Counted from the first letter of the stretch, positions 51,767-60,834 are shown. The stretch is 64,000 nt of DNA from CAZWRV01 sp964636325 (GCA_964636325.1 CAZWRV010000014.1:23462-87461); one strand, 5' to 3'. Translations and numbers: made by a program. The notes: generated by a model from the sequence alone, not told the origin.

Positions 51767-54700
51767 ATGTTCGATTATCTGACAACAAACCAGCTTGACT
51801 ACATCTATTTCTTCTACGGAGTGTCGTTTCTGATCCTTGCGCTGGTTTCCAGCTATCTGTCGCAGGAGATAGACACACGCATGCGATGGGGCTACATGGC
51901 GCTTTTCGGGCTGTTGCACGGTCTGAGCGAGTGGTTGGACATGGCCGCCCTCTACTGCGACACTGCCGAGTTCAAGCTTGTCCGCCTGGCGGTGATGGCG
52001 CTGTCGTTCGCGGCGCTTTTTGAGTTCGGACGCTCCGGAATCAACGTCTACGGCCCGAGGCCTATCGGCGCGTGGGTCTATGCTGCGCTTCTCGTTCCTC
52101 TTGCGGCCTTGTGCTTTATCAGCGAGAAACAGCAGGACATGAACATATTCTGCAGGTATCTGCTGGGCTTCACAGGGGCTTTCGCGGCGTCCCTGGCCGT
52201 CTTCATGAAATCCTGGCACCACCGCTACAGCGAGAGGATATGCCTGCTGGCAATCGCCCTGCTGCTGGCGCTCTATGCTGTGACGGCGGGGCTCATCACT
52301 CCCGCGGGCGGCTTCCCCCCGGCGGACTTCCTCAATTCTGCGAACTTCGCGGAATGGACTTCCATGCCTGTCCAGCTCGTCCGGGGCGCGCTTGCGATGT
52401 TCATGGCGCTTGCTCTTTGGAGGTTTTACAACTTCTCCTGTGCCAGGCATCTGGGCTATGACAATTCAAAAAAGCACGCGAGGAGCTTCGTAACGGGGGG
52501 CGGCGCAATACTCCTTTTCCTGCTGACCATACTGGCCGGTTGGTCCTTCACCGACTGGAGCGGCCGCCACATGGAAGAGCTGAGGCGCAACGAGCTTCTC
52601 GTCCATGCCAAGACGGCCGAGGCCGGAATCAATCCCGCCAGGGTCGCCGCTTTGAAGGGGACGGAGGCGGACATTGCGACCGCGGACTACAGGAGGCTCA
52701 AGGAACAGCTTTCCATGATGAGGGAGGCCAATCCCAAGTGCAGGTTCATCTACGTCTTCAGGATGAACGGGGATGGAAGGCCGATCCTGCTGGTCGATTC
52801 GGAACCGGAAAATTCGAAGGACTATTCGCCTCCTGGACAAATATGGGAAGAGGCTCCTCCCTATGCAAAGAAGGTCTTTGGAGGTGCCACTCCGCTCATC
52901 GCGGAATACAAGGACAGGTGGGGCGAATGGATGAGCGCGTTCATACCCATCCGCGACGGGAACGGCCGCACTTTCGCGGCCATGGGCATGGACGTCGACC
53001 TCGCCCACATGAAGAGCATCGTGGCCTACGCCAGGCTGGTGCCAATCCTCATAACACTCTTCGTCATAATCATTGAAATATCCTTCGTATTCATATACCA
53101 GAGGAGCTTCGAGTTCCATCTGCGGCAGATGAAGTCGCAGAGCATGCTCGGCGCGGTCTTCAACAGCTCCGACGAGGCGCTGCTGGTCAACGACGTCGCA
53201 GGGCGCATACTCAGCGTGAACTCCATGGCCGTGGAGATGTTCGGGATTTCCGGGAAGGATTTCGCGAAAAGGACATTCATAGACGATCTCGTGTCGCCCG
53301 ACGAGAACAGGAAGGAGCTGCGGCTGGCATGGCAGATGGCCTTGGGGGGGCATCCCCAGAAGTTCGAATGCTCGGTCACCAGGCCCCTCGACGGCGCCCG
53401 CCTTCCGGCGGAGGCCGTCTTCACAAGGTTCAACGACGGCCTGACCGACTACATCCTTGTCTCGCTCAAGGACATGTCCGAAAGGAAGAGCTTCGAGAGG
53501 AAGCTGCGCCAGGCGAAGGACTGGTCGGATCTGCTCTACAAGACCGTTCCCAGCGCCATATTCACCGTCGACAAGGACAAGACCGTCACGTCATGGAACA
53601 GGAGGGCCGAGGAAATATCCGGCTTCTCCGCGGAGGAGATGGTTGGAAAATCATGCACGATGTGCTGCGTGGACCCCTGCCTGAGCAGGTGCGGCCTCTA
53701 CTCCGACAGCGTCGCCAAGCCCATCAAGAACAAGGAATGCCTGATCCGCACCAAGGACGGCAGGGATGTCAGCGTGATAAAGAACGCCGACCTGATAGTC
53801 TCGCCGGACGGGCAGATCCTCGGCGGGATTGAAAGCTTCGAGGACATCACGGTGCTCAAGGCTGCGCAGAAGGCGCTGGAGGAGAGCGAAAAGCGCTTCA
53901 TGGACGTCATATATGCCTCCCACGACGCGATCCTGCTCATAGAGAAAGACAAGTTCATAGACTGCAACGAGGCGACGGCCAAGATGCTCGGATATTCCAG
54001 CCGCGCCCAGTTCCTTATGACGCATCCGTCGGAGCTTTCGCCGCCCGTGCAGCCGGACGGCAGAAGCTCGTTTGAAAAGGCCAACGATATGATACGCAAG
54101 GCCTTCGAGGCCGGCTTCAACCGCTTCGAATGGATGCACAGGAAGGCCGACGGGCAGGATTTCCCTGTCGAAGTCTCGCTCACCCCCGTGGTGATGAGGG
54201 GGGGGACCATACTGCACTGCGTCTGGCGCGACATAAGCAGGGAGAAGGCCGCGGAACAGGAGATCGCCAAGCGCTCAGAACTCCAAAAGCTCCTGATGAA
54301 CCTCGCCAAGGAGTTCGTCAACTTCGACACGTCGAGGCTGGACGAAAGGATCAACGGCGCCCTGATGAGGGTCGGAAGCTTTGTCGGCGCGGACCGGGCG
54401 TACGTCTTCAGCTATGATTTCAACGCGCGCAGCATGACGAACACCCATGAGTGGTGCGCGCAGGGCATAGAGCCGCAGATACAGAAGCTGAAGGGCGTGC
54501 CGATAGATCTCGTCGCCGGATGGGTCGCCGCCCATGAAAAGGGGGAAACCTTCCTCGTCCCTGACGCAGGCGCCCTGCCGCCCGGCAGCCTCCGCGACCT
54601 CCTCTTGTCCCAGGGCATAGCCACGACGGTGTCCCTGCCCATGATGGACGAGGGCAGGTGCATAGGCAACGTGGGGTTCGACTCGGTCCGGAGACGGCGC

Positions 54701-56791
54701 GACTGGACGGCCGACGACATCGCGCTCCTCACGGTGCTTTCGGAGCTTCTCGTCAACGCCCTCCTCAAGAGCCGCCACGACAAGGAGCTGCGCGACGCGA
54801 TCGAACGTTCGAACAGCCTCGCGCTGGAGGCGCAGTCGGCCAACGTCGCAAAAAGCCAGTTCCTGGCGAACATGAGCCACGAGATACGCACACCCATGAA
54901 CGGGATAATAGGCATGACCGAGCTCCTAATGGAGACGAACCTCGACAAGGTTCAAAAGGAATACGCCGCGGCCATCAGCACCAGCGGAGAGAACCTGCTT
55001 ACGATAATCAACGACATACTCGACTTCTCCAAGATAGAGGCGGGCAAGATGGTGATAGAGGAGCACGGCTTCCACCTGCGGAACCTCCTCGACGAGATAA
55101 TATCCCTGCTCGCGGTCCGCGCGTTCGAGAAGGGCGTCGAGATAGCCTGTCTGGTGGATCCGGACGTCCCCTCCCATATTGCCGCCGACTCCACGCGGAT
55201 AAGGCAGGTACTGCTCAATCTCGCGGGTAACGCCATAAAATTCACCGAGAAAGGGCATGTGCTCATCGCGGTATCGTCGGCGGGCATGAACGGGGAGAGG
55301 ACCGTCCTCAAATTCTCCGTGAAGGACACCGGGATCGGCATCCCTGCCGAAAAGATGCCGCAACTATTCAACGCCTTCATGCAGGTGGACTCCTCCAGCA
55401 CCAGGAAATACGGCGGCACGGGCCTCGGCCTCGCCATCTGCAGGAAATTCGTAGAGCTCATGGGCGGCGAGATCGGCGCCGATAGCGAGCCCGGCAGGGG
55501 ATCGTGCTTCTGGTTCACGCTTCCGGCCAGAAAGTTCGAGGCCGACCCTTCAAGGGAAGACCTCGCCATAGAAATCCGCGACCGGCGCATACTCGCCGTC
55601 GACGACGACGGCATCAACAGGATGATACTCGACGCCCAGCTCAAGTCCTGGGGATGCGACTTCAGCGTCACAAACTCGCCGTCCGAGGCGCTCAGGATGC
55701 TCCGCGAGGCGAAGAGGGCCGGCCGGCCCTTCCATGTCGCAATACTCGACATGCAGATGCCCGTGATGGACGGCGAAAGGCTCGCGGAAGAGATAAGGAA
55801 CGACCAGGAAATCAGGGACACAAGCCTCATCATGCTGACTTCGATGGGTAGGCAGAACAGTCTGGGCAGGTTCAAGGACATAGGTTTCGACGCCTACCTG
55901 ACCAAGCCGATCCGCCAGTCACAGCTCTTCAACAGCATCGTCGACGCGGTCGAAAAGGGCAGGAGGAAGACCGGGGAGTTCAAGAAGACGATCACCGCCG
56001 ACAAGCCCGCGCCCGTCGCCGCCGCCCCGGTAAAAATCCTGGTCGTGGAGGACAACCACGTGAACCAGAAGCTAGCCATAAGCATGCTCAAGAAGCTCGG
56101 TTACGACGCCGATGTCTCGGACAACGGCAGGGATGCCGTCGAAAAGCTCAAGCGCATGAGATACGACATTGTCTTCATGGACATACAGATGCCCGTGATG
56201 GACGGATTCGAGGCAACTTCGGTGATAAGAGACAAGGCATCCTCTGTGCTGAACCACGGCGTCCCGATAATCGCGATGACGGCCCATGCGCTGAAAGGCG
56301 ACAGGGAGAAATGCATCGCCGCCGGCATGGACGGCTACGTATCCAAGCCGATCAATCTCAAGGAACTTGAATCGGTGTTGAAGGAATGGACAAACAAAAG
56401 GAGCCAGGCAATGGAAGGTATAAAAGAGGACGGACAGGAGACGCCGCAGGTGTTCGACTCCCAGGCGCTTTCCGACAGACTGATGGGGGATCCAGAAATA
56501 ATCGCCGAGGTGATCAAGGTCTTCCTGGAGGACACGGCGGCCCAGCTCGAAGGCATCCGCAAGGCCGCAGCCGCCGGAGACGCCCAGTCGCTGAACGCCC
56601 TCGCCCACACGGTCAAGGGAAGTTCAGGCAACGTCGGCGGCATGGCCATGTCAGCGGCCGCAAAAAGCCTCGAAATCGCGGCGAAGGAAGGGCGCTCGAC
56701 GGATTTCGTTCCCCTCGCCTCGAAACTGGAGGAGCAATTCGCACTCCTGAAACGGAAGCTGGAAGAACATCTCGGGAGGGGCGGCACATGA
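51767..56791 (+). CDS. large hybrid histidine kinase with membrane, PAS, GAF, two receiver and Hpt domains
   Basis: A 1674-aa sensor kinase. Residues ~1-235 are a multi-helix membrane region, followed by a helix (~245-265) and an extracytoplasmic sensor (~270-425) before another helix (ILITLFVIIIEISFVFIY). Then come PAS domains (~455-570, ~585-700, ~710-825), the second with a CTMCCVDPCLSRCGLY cysteine cluster, and a GAF domain (~855-1000). HisKA has His1038 (NMSHEIRTPMNG), and HATPase follows (DTGIGIP, GGTGLGLAI). Two receivers carry Asp1328 (VAILDMQMPVMDG) and Asp1472 (IVFMDIQMPVMDG); a C-terminal Hpt has His1614 (ALAHTVKGSSG). The full phosphorelay is therefore present in one chain. ATG 51767 is preferred over TTG 51761. 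The stop overlaps the start of the response regulator. Confidence 0.92.
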   Translation: MFDYLTTNQLDYIYFFYGVSFLILALVSSYLSQEIDTRMRWGYMALFGLLHGLSEWLDMAALYCDTAEFKLVRLAVMALSFAALFEFGRSGINVYGPRPIGAWVYAALLVPLAALCFISEKQQDMNIFCRYLLGFTGAFAASLAVFMKSWHHRYSERICLLAIALLLALYAVTAGLITPAGGFPPADFLNSANFAEWTSMPVQLVRGALAMFMALALWRFYNFSCARHLGYDNSKKHARSFVTGGGAILLFLLTILAGWSFTDWSGRHMEELRRNELLVHAKTAEAGINPARVAALKGTEADIATADYRRLKEQLSMMREANPKCRFIYVFRMNGDGRPILLVDSEPENSKDYSPPGQIWEEAPPYAKKVFGGATPLIAEYKDRWGEWMSAFIPIRDGNGRTFAAMGMDVDLAHMKSIVAYARLVPILITLFVIIIEISFVFIYQRSFEFHLRQMKSQSMLGAVFNSSDEALLVNDVAGRILSVNSMAVEMFGISGKDFAKRTFIDDLVSPDENRKELRLAWQMALGGHPQKFECSVTRPLDGARLPAEAVFTRFNDGLTDYILVSLKDMSERKSFERKLRQAKDWSDLLYKTVPSAIFTVDKDKTVTSWNRRAEEISGFSAEEMVGKSCTMCCVDPCLSRCGLYSDSVAKPIKNKECLIRTKDGRDVSVIKNADLIVSPDGQILGGIESFEDITVLKAAQKALEESEKRFMDVIYASHDAILLIEKDKFIDCNEATAKMLGYSSRAQFLMTHPSELSPPVQPDGRSSFEKANDMIRKAFEAGFNRFEWMHRKADGQDFPVEVSLTPVVMRGGTILHCVWRDISREKAAEQEIAKRSELQKLLMNLAKEFVNFDTSRLDERINGALMRVGSFVGADRAYVFSYDFNARSMTNTHEWCAQGIEPQIQKLKGVPIDLVAGWVAAHEKGETFLVPDAGALPPGSLRDLLLSQGIATTVSLPMMDEGRCIGNVGFDSVRRRRDWTADDIALLTVLSELLVNALLKSRHDKELRDAIERSNSLALEAQSANVAKSQFLANMSHEIRTPMNGIIGMTELLMETNLDKVQKEYAAAISTSGENLLTIINDILDFSKIEAGKMVIEEHGFHLRNLLDEIISLLAVRAFEKGVEIACLVDPDVPSHIAADSTRIRQVLLNLAGNAIKFTEKGHVLIAVSSAGMNGERTVLKFSVKDTGIGIPAEKMPQLFNAFMQVDSSSTRKYGGTGLGLAICRKFVELMGGEIGADSEPGRGSCFWFTLPARKFEADPSREDLAIEIRDRRILAVDDDGINRMILDAQLKSWGCDFSVTNSPSEALRMLREAKRAGRPFHVAILDMQMPVMDGERLAEEIRNDQEIRDTSLIMLTSMGRQNSLGRFKDIGFDAYLTKPIRQSQLFNSIVDAVEKGRRKTGEFKKTITADKPAPVAAAPVKILVVEDNHVNQKLAISMLKKLGYDADVSDNGRDAVEKLKRMRYDIVFMDIQMPVMDGFEATSVIRDKASSVLNHGVPIIAMTAHALKGDREKCIAAGMDGYVSKPINLKELESVLKEWTNKRSQAMEGIKEDGQETPQVFDSQALSDRLMGDPEIIAEVIKVFLEDTAAQLEGIRKAAAAGDAQSLNALAHTVKGSSGNVGGMAMSAAAKSLEIAAKEGRSTDFVPLASKLEEQFALLKRKLEEHLGRGGT

Positions 56792-57387
56792 AAGTCCTGG
56801 TGGTAGAGAATGACAGGGTGTCCAGGGAAATATTGTTCAACCTTCTGCAGAAGAACGGCTATGACACTCTATGCGCCGTCAACGGGGTCGAAGGGCTCTG
56901 CATAATGGAGGAGCCCGACAGGCCCGACATCGTCGTCCTCGACCTCATGATGCCCGAGATGGACGGAATGGAGCTCTGCAGGAGGATAAGGGCTGTCAAA
57001 ACCGACGATCCCCCGTATCTGATCATGCTCACAGTGAGAAGCGAGAAGGAAAACGTGGTCGCGGGGCTCGCCGCGGGCGCCAACGACTACGTTACAAAGC
57101 CCTACGACAGAGAGGAGCTGCTGACGAGGATCGCCGTCGGAAAACGTATGATCGAGCTTCAGAAGGCCCTCCTCGCGAAGATAGCAGACCTTAGCAAGGC
57201 CCTCGAACATATCAAACTGCTGCAGGGCCTCATCCCCATCTGCATGTACTGCAAGAAGGTCCGCGACGACAAGAACTACTGGGAGCAGATCGAACACTAC
57301 ATCGCCGCACATTCCGACGCGAAGTTCACGCACGGCATCTGCCCAGATTGTTCAAAGCGGGTCATGAATGAAATGAAGGAAATGTAA
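56788..57387 (+). CDS. response regulator with C-terminal cysteine module
   Basis: A 199-aa protein. Residues 1-120 are a receiver domain with Asp52 (IVVLDLMMPEMDG) and the switch block NDYVTKPYDREEL. A short coiled segment leads to IPICMYCKKVRDDKNYW and HGICPDCSKR, the same CxxC...CxxC tail as in the DUF1638 sensor at 39-41 kb. There is no DNA-binding domain. ATG 56788 overlaps the kinase stop (ATGA), so it is almost certainly the partner of the large kinase. Confidence 0.92.
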   Translation: MKVLVVENDRVSREILFNLLQKNGYDTLCAVNGVEGLCIMEEPDRPDIVVLDLMMPEMDGMELCRRIRAVKTDDPPYLIMLTVRSEKENVVAGLAAGANDYVTKPYDREELLTRIAVGKRMIELQKALLAKIADLSKALEHIKLLQGLIPICMYCKKVRDDKNYWEQIEHYIAAHSDAKFTHGICPDCSKRVMNEMKEM

Positions 57388-57410
57388 ATTCTCACGCTAA
57401 ATGAGTATAA
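57381..57410. repeat. dispersed 34-bp element, further copy
   Basis: AATGTAAATTCTCACGCTAA continues into ATGAGTATAA. It matches the element at 10504, 18061 and 37287 but overlaps the end of the response regulator gene by seven bases. Its direction relative to the following ABC gene is opposite to the direction it has at the other three sites. A heptamer pair CCAGTAT, CCAGTAT follows at 57434-57447. Confidence 0.65.
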
Positions 57411-57526
57411 AGCCGTGCTGGTGCTCGGCGCTCCCAGTATCCAGTATCGCCAGGTCAGCCCGACCGGCCGCGCATGTTCCCCTTGCATCTTGACTTTGGC
57501 CTATTCCAGTTTAACATAACCCCATC

Positions 57527-59452
57527 ATGAAACTCAACACCTCTTCCAGCCGCAAGCCGGGCAGCCGCAACCTGTTCAAGGCCTTCGTCAAGGAAAAGGG
57601 CATCTTCAGATACAAGGAGGAGAAGAGCTCCGACGAAGATCCCGCTAAGGCGGGCCAGCCGAAGAAGCCCTTCAAGTATTACCTCGGGCGCTACCTCCAG
57701 GAGTTCCAGGATCAGAAGTCTCGCCTTGCAATGGTAATGTTGCTGGGCATGGTCTCGACGCTTGTGGGGGCTGCGTTCCCATGGACCAGCAAGGTCATGA
57801 TCGACTACATCCTGCCGCAGAAGAATGTGACGCTGCTTCTGGCGGCCTGCATATTTCTCTTCGTGATCGGCCTGATGCGCCATTTCATAGCGCTCTCCCA
57901 GGACTATGCGGGGAGCATACTGGCCGGGCGTTTCGCCAACAACCTCAAGACGCGCCTGATGGGGCACCTGCAGACACTGCCGCTGGTGGAGCTGCAGAAG
58001 CTCAAGACGGGCGGCATCATCACCCGCCTGCAGGAGGACACCGAGGGCGCGGCCAACCTTATCTTCAACGGCCTTCTCTCCCCGTTCAACGCCTCGTTCA
58101 TGCTTTTCGTCTCGATGACATCCCTCCTGATCATAAGCTGGAAGACGACCATCGTCTGCATCGTGTTCGCCTCTTTCATGTGCACCATCGCATATTTCTT
58201 CTTCTACATGATGCGTCCTTTCCAAAGGGCGCTCTGCCAGGAGAGGGCGCTTATCAACGCTGGTCTGACGGAAAGCTTCGGCGGTATGCAGGTGGTCAGG
58301 AGCTTCCGCAGGGAGAAGACCGTCAGCATGGACTACGTATCAAGCATAAACCTTCTATGGAGGAAGGCCTTGTACAGCATGTTCGCCGGAATGTTCGTGC
58401 ACCGGAGCATATGGACGATACACCTCACGGCCGAAACTTGCATCTGGCTAGTCGGAGGATACTTCTTCATCAACGGGGCGCTCTCCCTGGGCGGGGTAGT
58501 CGTGTTCATCTCGTTCCTCATGTGGGTCTTCCAGCCGGTCTTCATGATCATGGCCTCGTTCAGCGAGACGCAGAGGTGCATCGCATGCACGGAAAGGACC
58601 ATCGACCTTCTGGACATGAAGCCGGACATATTCGACCGGCCCGGGGCCGTGGACGTGGACTCGTTCGAAGAGGGCTTCGAGTTCTGCGGCGTCTCGTTCA
58701 AGTATCCCGACGGCACCCAGGCGCTCGACAACATCGACCTCCGCATCCCCAAGGGCAAGGTCACCGCGCTCGTCGGCCACAGCGGCGGCGGCAAGACCAC
58801 GCTCACTAACCTCGTCCTGCGCTTCTACGACGTCTCGCAGGGAGAGCTGAAGCTCGACGGAAGAAACATAAAGGACATAAGGCTGGCCAGCTACCGCAGG
58901 CTCATGAGCCTCGTCCTCCAGGACGTCTTCCTCTTCGACGGCACGGTCCGCGACAACATCATGTTCGGAAAGAGGGACGCCACAATGGAGGAGATAGAGA
59001 AGGCCGCACGTGTTGCCCACTGCTCCGATTTCATCGAAAAGATGAAGGACAAATACGATACAATCATCGGGGAGCGCGGCGTCAAGCTCTCCGGCGGCCA
59101 GAAGCAGAGGGTGGCCCTCGCCCGCGCCATCATCGCCAACCCACAGCTCCTCATACTCGACGAGGCCACCAGCAACCTCGACTCCGAAAGCGAAGGCCTC
59201 ATCCAGGACGCACTCAGGAACATATTCAAGAACCGCACAACCCTCGTCATAGCCCACAGGCTCTCCACCATCATGGACGCGGACAACATCATCGTGATAG
59301 AGAAGGGGAAGGTCATGGAACAGGGAACTCATTCCGAACTCCTCGAAAAGAAGGGCAGATACCACGAGATGTATTCGAAGCAGATGGAGAAGGTGAAGAG
59401 GCTCGAGAACATCTGGAGCCTCTCAGGGCCGGACGAGAACGGCAAGGCATAA
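57527..59452 (+). CDS. ABC transporter, fused permease and ATPase (exporter type)
   Basis: A 641-aa half-transporter of the lipid/peptide/multidrug-export type. A charged N-terminal extension of ~60 residues precedes six membrane helices (~65-350), typical of ABC exporters. The ATPase domain has Walker A GHSGGGKTTL (417-426), the Q-loop in SLVLQDVFLFDG, signature LSGGQKQR (521-528) and Walker B with Asp545 (LLILDEATSN), all intact. It must dimerise. No clear ribosome site lies ahead of the ATG. The HlyD-type adaptor gene follows 115 bases downstream, so substrate export across the envelope is likely; the substrate is not known. Confidence 0.92.
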   Translation: MKLNTSSSRKPGSRNLFKAFVKEKGIFRYKEEKSSDEDPAKAGQPKKPFKYYLGRYLQEFQDQKSRLAMVMLLGMVSTLVGAAFPWTSKVMIDYILPQKNVTLLLAACIFLFVIGLMRHFIALSQDYAGSILAGRFANNLKTRLMGHLQTLPLVELQKLKTGGIITRLQEDTEGAANLIFNGLLSPFNASFMLFVSMTSLLIISWKTTIVCIVFASFMCTIAYFFFYMMRPFQRALCQERALINAGLTESFGGMQVVRSFRREKTVSMDYVSSINLLWRKALYSMFAGMFVHRSIWTIHLTAETCIWLVGGYFFINGALSLGGVVVFISFLMWVFQPVFMIMASFSETQRCIACTERTIDLLDMKPDIFDRPGAVDVDSFEEGFEFCGVSFKYPDGTQALDNIDLRIPKGKVTALVGHSGGGKTTLTNLVLRFYDVSQGELKLDGRNIKDIRLASYRRLMSLVLQDVFLFDGTVRDNIMFGKRDATMEEIEKAARVAHCSDFIEKMKDKYDTIIGERGVKLSGGQKQRVALARAIIANPQLLILDEATSNLDSESEGLIQDALRNIFKNRTTLVIAHRLSTIMDADNIIVIEKGKVMEQGTHSELLEKKGRYHEMYSKQMEKVKRLENIWSLSGPDENGKA

Positions 59453-59462
59453 TGAAAAGTTG

Positions 59463-59494
59463 CTGAGTTCCTGAGATACTGAGGCACTGAGAAT
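59463..59494. repeat. phased 8-bp array
   Basis: CTGAGTTC, CTGAGATA, CTGAGGCA, CTGAGAAT: four octamers with the invariant core CTGAG. It starts 10 bases after the ABC transporter stop. Confidence 0.85.
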
Positions 59495-59524
59495 TGAAGG
59501 AAAATTAAAGAATGCCCTTAATAC

Positions 59525-59564
59525 CCAGCCATCCAACCATCCATTCAACCAACCACCCAGGACA
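59525..59564. repeat. phased 8-bp array
   Basis: CCAGCCAT, CCAACCAT, CCATTCAA, CCAACCAC, CCAGGACA: five octamers beginning CCA. It ends three bases before the HlyD-type gene's start and covers its ribosome-binding region, leaving only AGGA as a possible site. Confidence 0.8.
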
Positions 59565-59567
59565 GCT

Positions 59568-60734
59568 ATGAACGTTTTCCGGATCGCTTCCATAATCGTA
59601 GGCTGCTTCATCATTCTGCTGCTGTGCACGCTGCTGTTCGTGGTTGCCGTGCCGATGGACTTCTACTGCACCGTACCCGGAAGGCTAGTGCCCGCCAAAG
59701 TCCTCCGTGTCTCATTTCCGGACAACGGCGTCGTTGACTTCATACGGCAGGAGGCTGAGTTCGAGAAGGGCGACATCCTGATAGCCCAGGAGACTGAGCA
59801 CGATAAGAGCCTGCTGGCAGGGCTGAAGGGCCAGCGCGAGATGCTGGACGCCCAGCTCGCCGCCCAGATCCAGAAATACGAGCTGGAAAGGCAGAGGCTT
59901 GATGTCGAGACAAAAAAAACAATCCTGTCGCTGGACAACATAACCAAATCAATACCCATGCAGCAGGAGCAGTTCGAGTCCTTCACCGCGATGTCCGAAG
60001 GCCTCAACGCCCAGAAGAAGCTGGACGAGGAGCTGAAGAAGCAGGAGGCGGAAATAATCGAGACGCTCTACAACAAGCAGGTCGTCGCCAAGCTCGACTT
60101 CCTCAAGGTCCTGCACGACAAGAAGGTGGCCGAGATAATGTCCGAACAGGCGAAGTCACAGAACGCCGAAAAGCTTTTCGACTACAAGCTCGAACTGGGC
60201 AGGATGATCGTCGACCAGAAGACAAGGGAACTGGAAAAAAGGCTGCTGGAGGCCCAGATGCCTCCAGACACCGAGCAGATGGTGATCAGGTTGAACATGC
60301 GCAGGCTCGACGCCGAGATAGCAGCCCTGGAGGAAAAGATAGACAACAGGACTTTCAAGGCGCCGTTTTCAGGCGTGGTCCTAATGCCGGCGGCAAGAAA
60401 GGGCGAACTGGCCAGGAGCGGCGAGATCGTCATGGAAATCGCCGACAGCTCGCGCATGATATTCGCAGCGGTCGCAGACCAGAACCAAAGGAGCGACCTG
60501 AAAATCGGGCAGTCCGTGGACGTCTGCCTCGACAACTATCCATATGCCATCTACGGCTCGCTCGACGGGAAGCTTTCCGACATACAGACGAACCTCTCCG
60601 CGGCGCAGGCCGCTTACAGGCTCGAAATCACAATGAATATCCCGTTCGACAAATACCCGCCCGGGCTGTCCGGAAAGGCTAAGGTCGTCGTCTTCCACGG
60701 CACCACGCTGAAATACGCGCTGAGGAAAAGATAG
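59568..60734 (+). CDS. HlyD-family periplasmic adaptor protein
   Basis: A 388-aa membrane-fusion protein. One N-terminal helix (~5-28, IIVGCFIILLLCTLLFVVAV) anchors it. A lipoyl-like half-motif follows (LRVSFPDNGVVDFIRQEAEF), then a long coiled-coil hairpin (~85-250) rich in Glu, Lys and Gln, the returning lipoyl half (TFKAPFSGVVLMPAARKGEL) and a C-terminal beta domain ending near LSGKAKVVVFHGTTLKYAL. It should bridge the ABC exporter to an outer-membrane channel. No TolC-like gene was found here. The gene overlaps none of its neighbours. Confidence 0.88.
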   Translation: MNVFRIASIIVGCFIILLLCTLLFVVAVPMDFYCTVPGRLVPAKVLRVSFPDNGVVDFIRQEAEFEKGDILIAQETEHDKSLLAGLKGQREMLDAQLAAQIQKYELERQRLDVETKKTILSLDNITKSIPMQQEQFESFTAMSEGLNAQKKLDEELKKQEAEIIETLYNKQVVAKLDFLKVLHDKKVAEIMSEQAKSQNAEKLFDYKLELGRMIVDQKTRELEKRLLEAQMPPDTEQMVIRLNMRRLDAEIAALEEKIDNRTFKAPFSGVVLMPAARKGELARSGEIVMEIADSSRMIFAAVADQNQRSDLKIGQSVDVCLDNYPYAIYGSLDGKLSDIQTNLSAAQAAYRLEITMNIPFDKYPPGLSGKAKVVVFHGTTLKYALRKR

Positions 60735-60750
60735 CGGCGGCCATTATCAT

Positions 60751-60834
60751 TCGGAATTTTCCGTTCCGACCGATAGGCGACATTAATGCCGTCCGAGGAA
60801 GGAACGGGAAAATACGGCCCAAAGATGCTCGCCG
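60751..60834 (+). repeat. dispersed leader element, copy 3
   Basis: The 43-bp core GTTCC...GGAAC is at 60763-60805, and the following AAAATACGGCCCAAAGATG matches the extension of copy 2. The 34-bp distal part is missing. In the direction of the propeller gene (start 60965) it has the same orientation as copies 1 and 2 have to their genes. Confidence 0.7.

Noticed and set aside
49931..52450. Very long open frame (839 codons) on the minus strand opposite hcp and the start of the kinase gene
   Set aside because: It is antisense to two well-supported genes, has a composition of Arg/Asp/Glu/Val typical of shadow frames in GC-rich DNA, has no domain-like pattern, and runs across a strong terminator.
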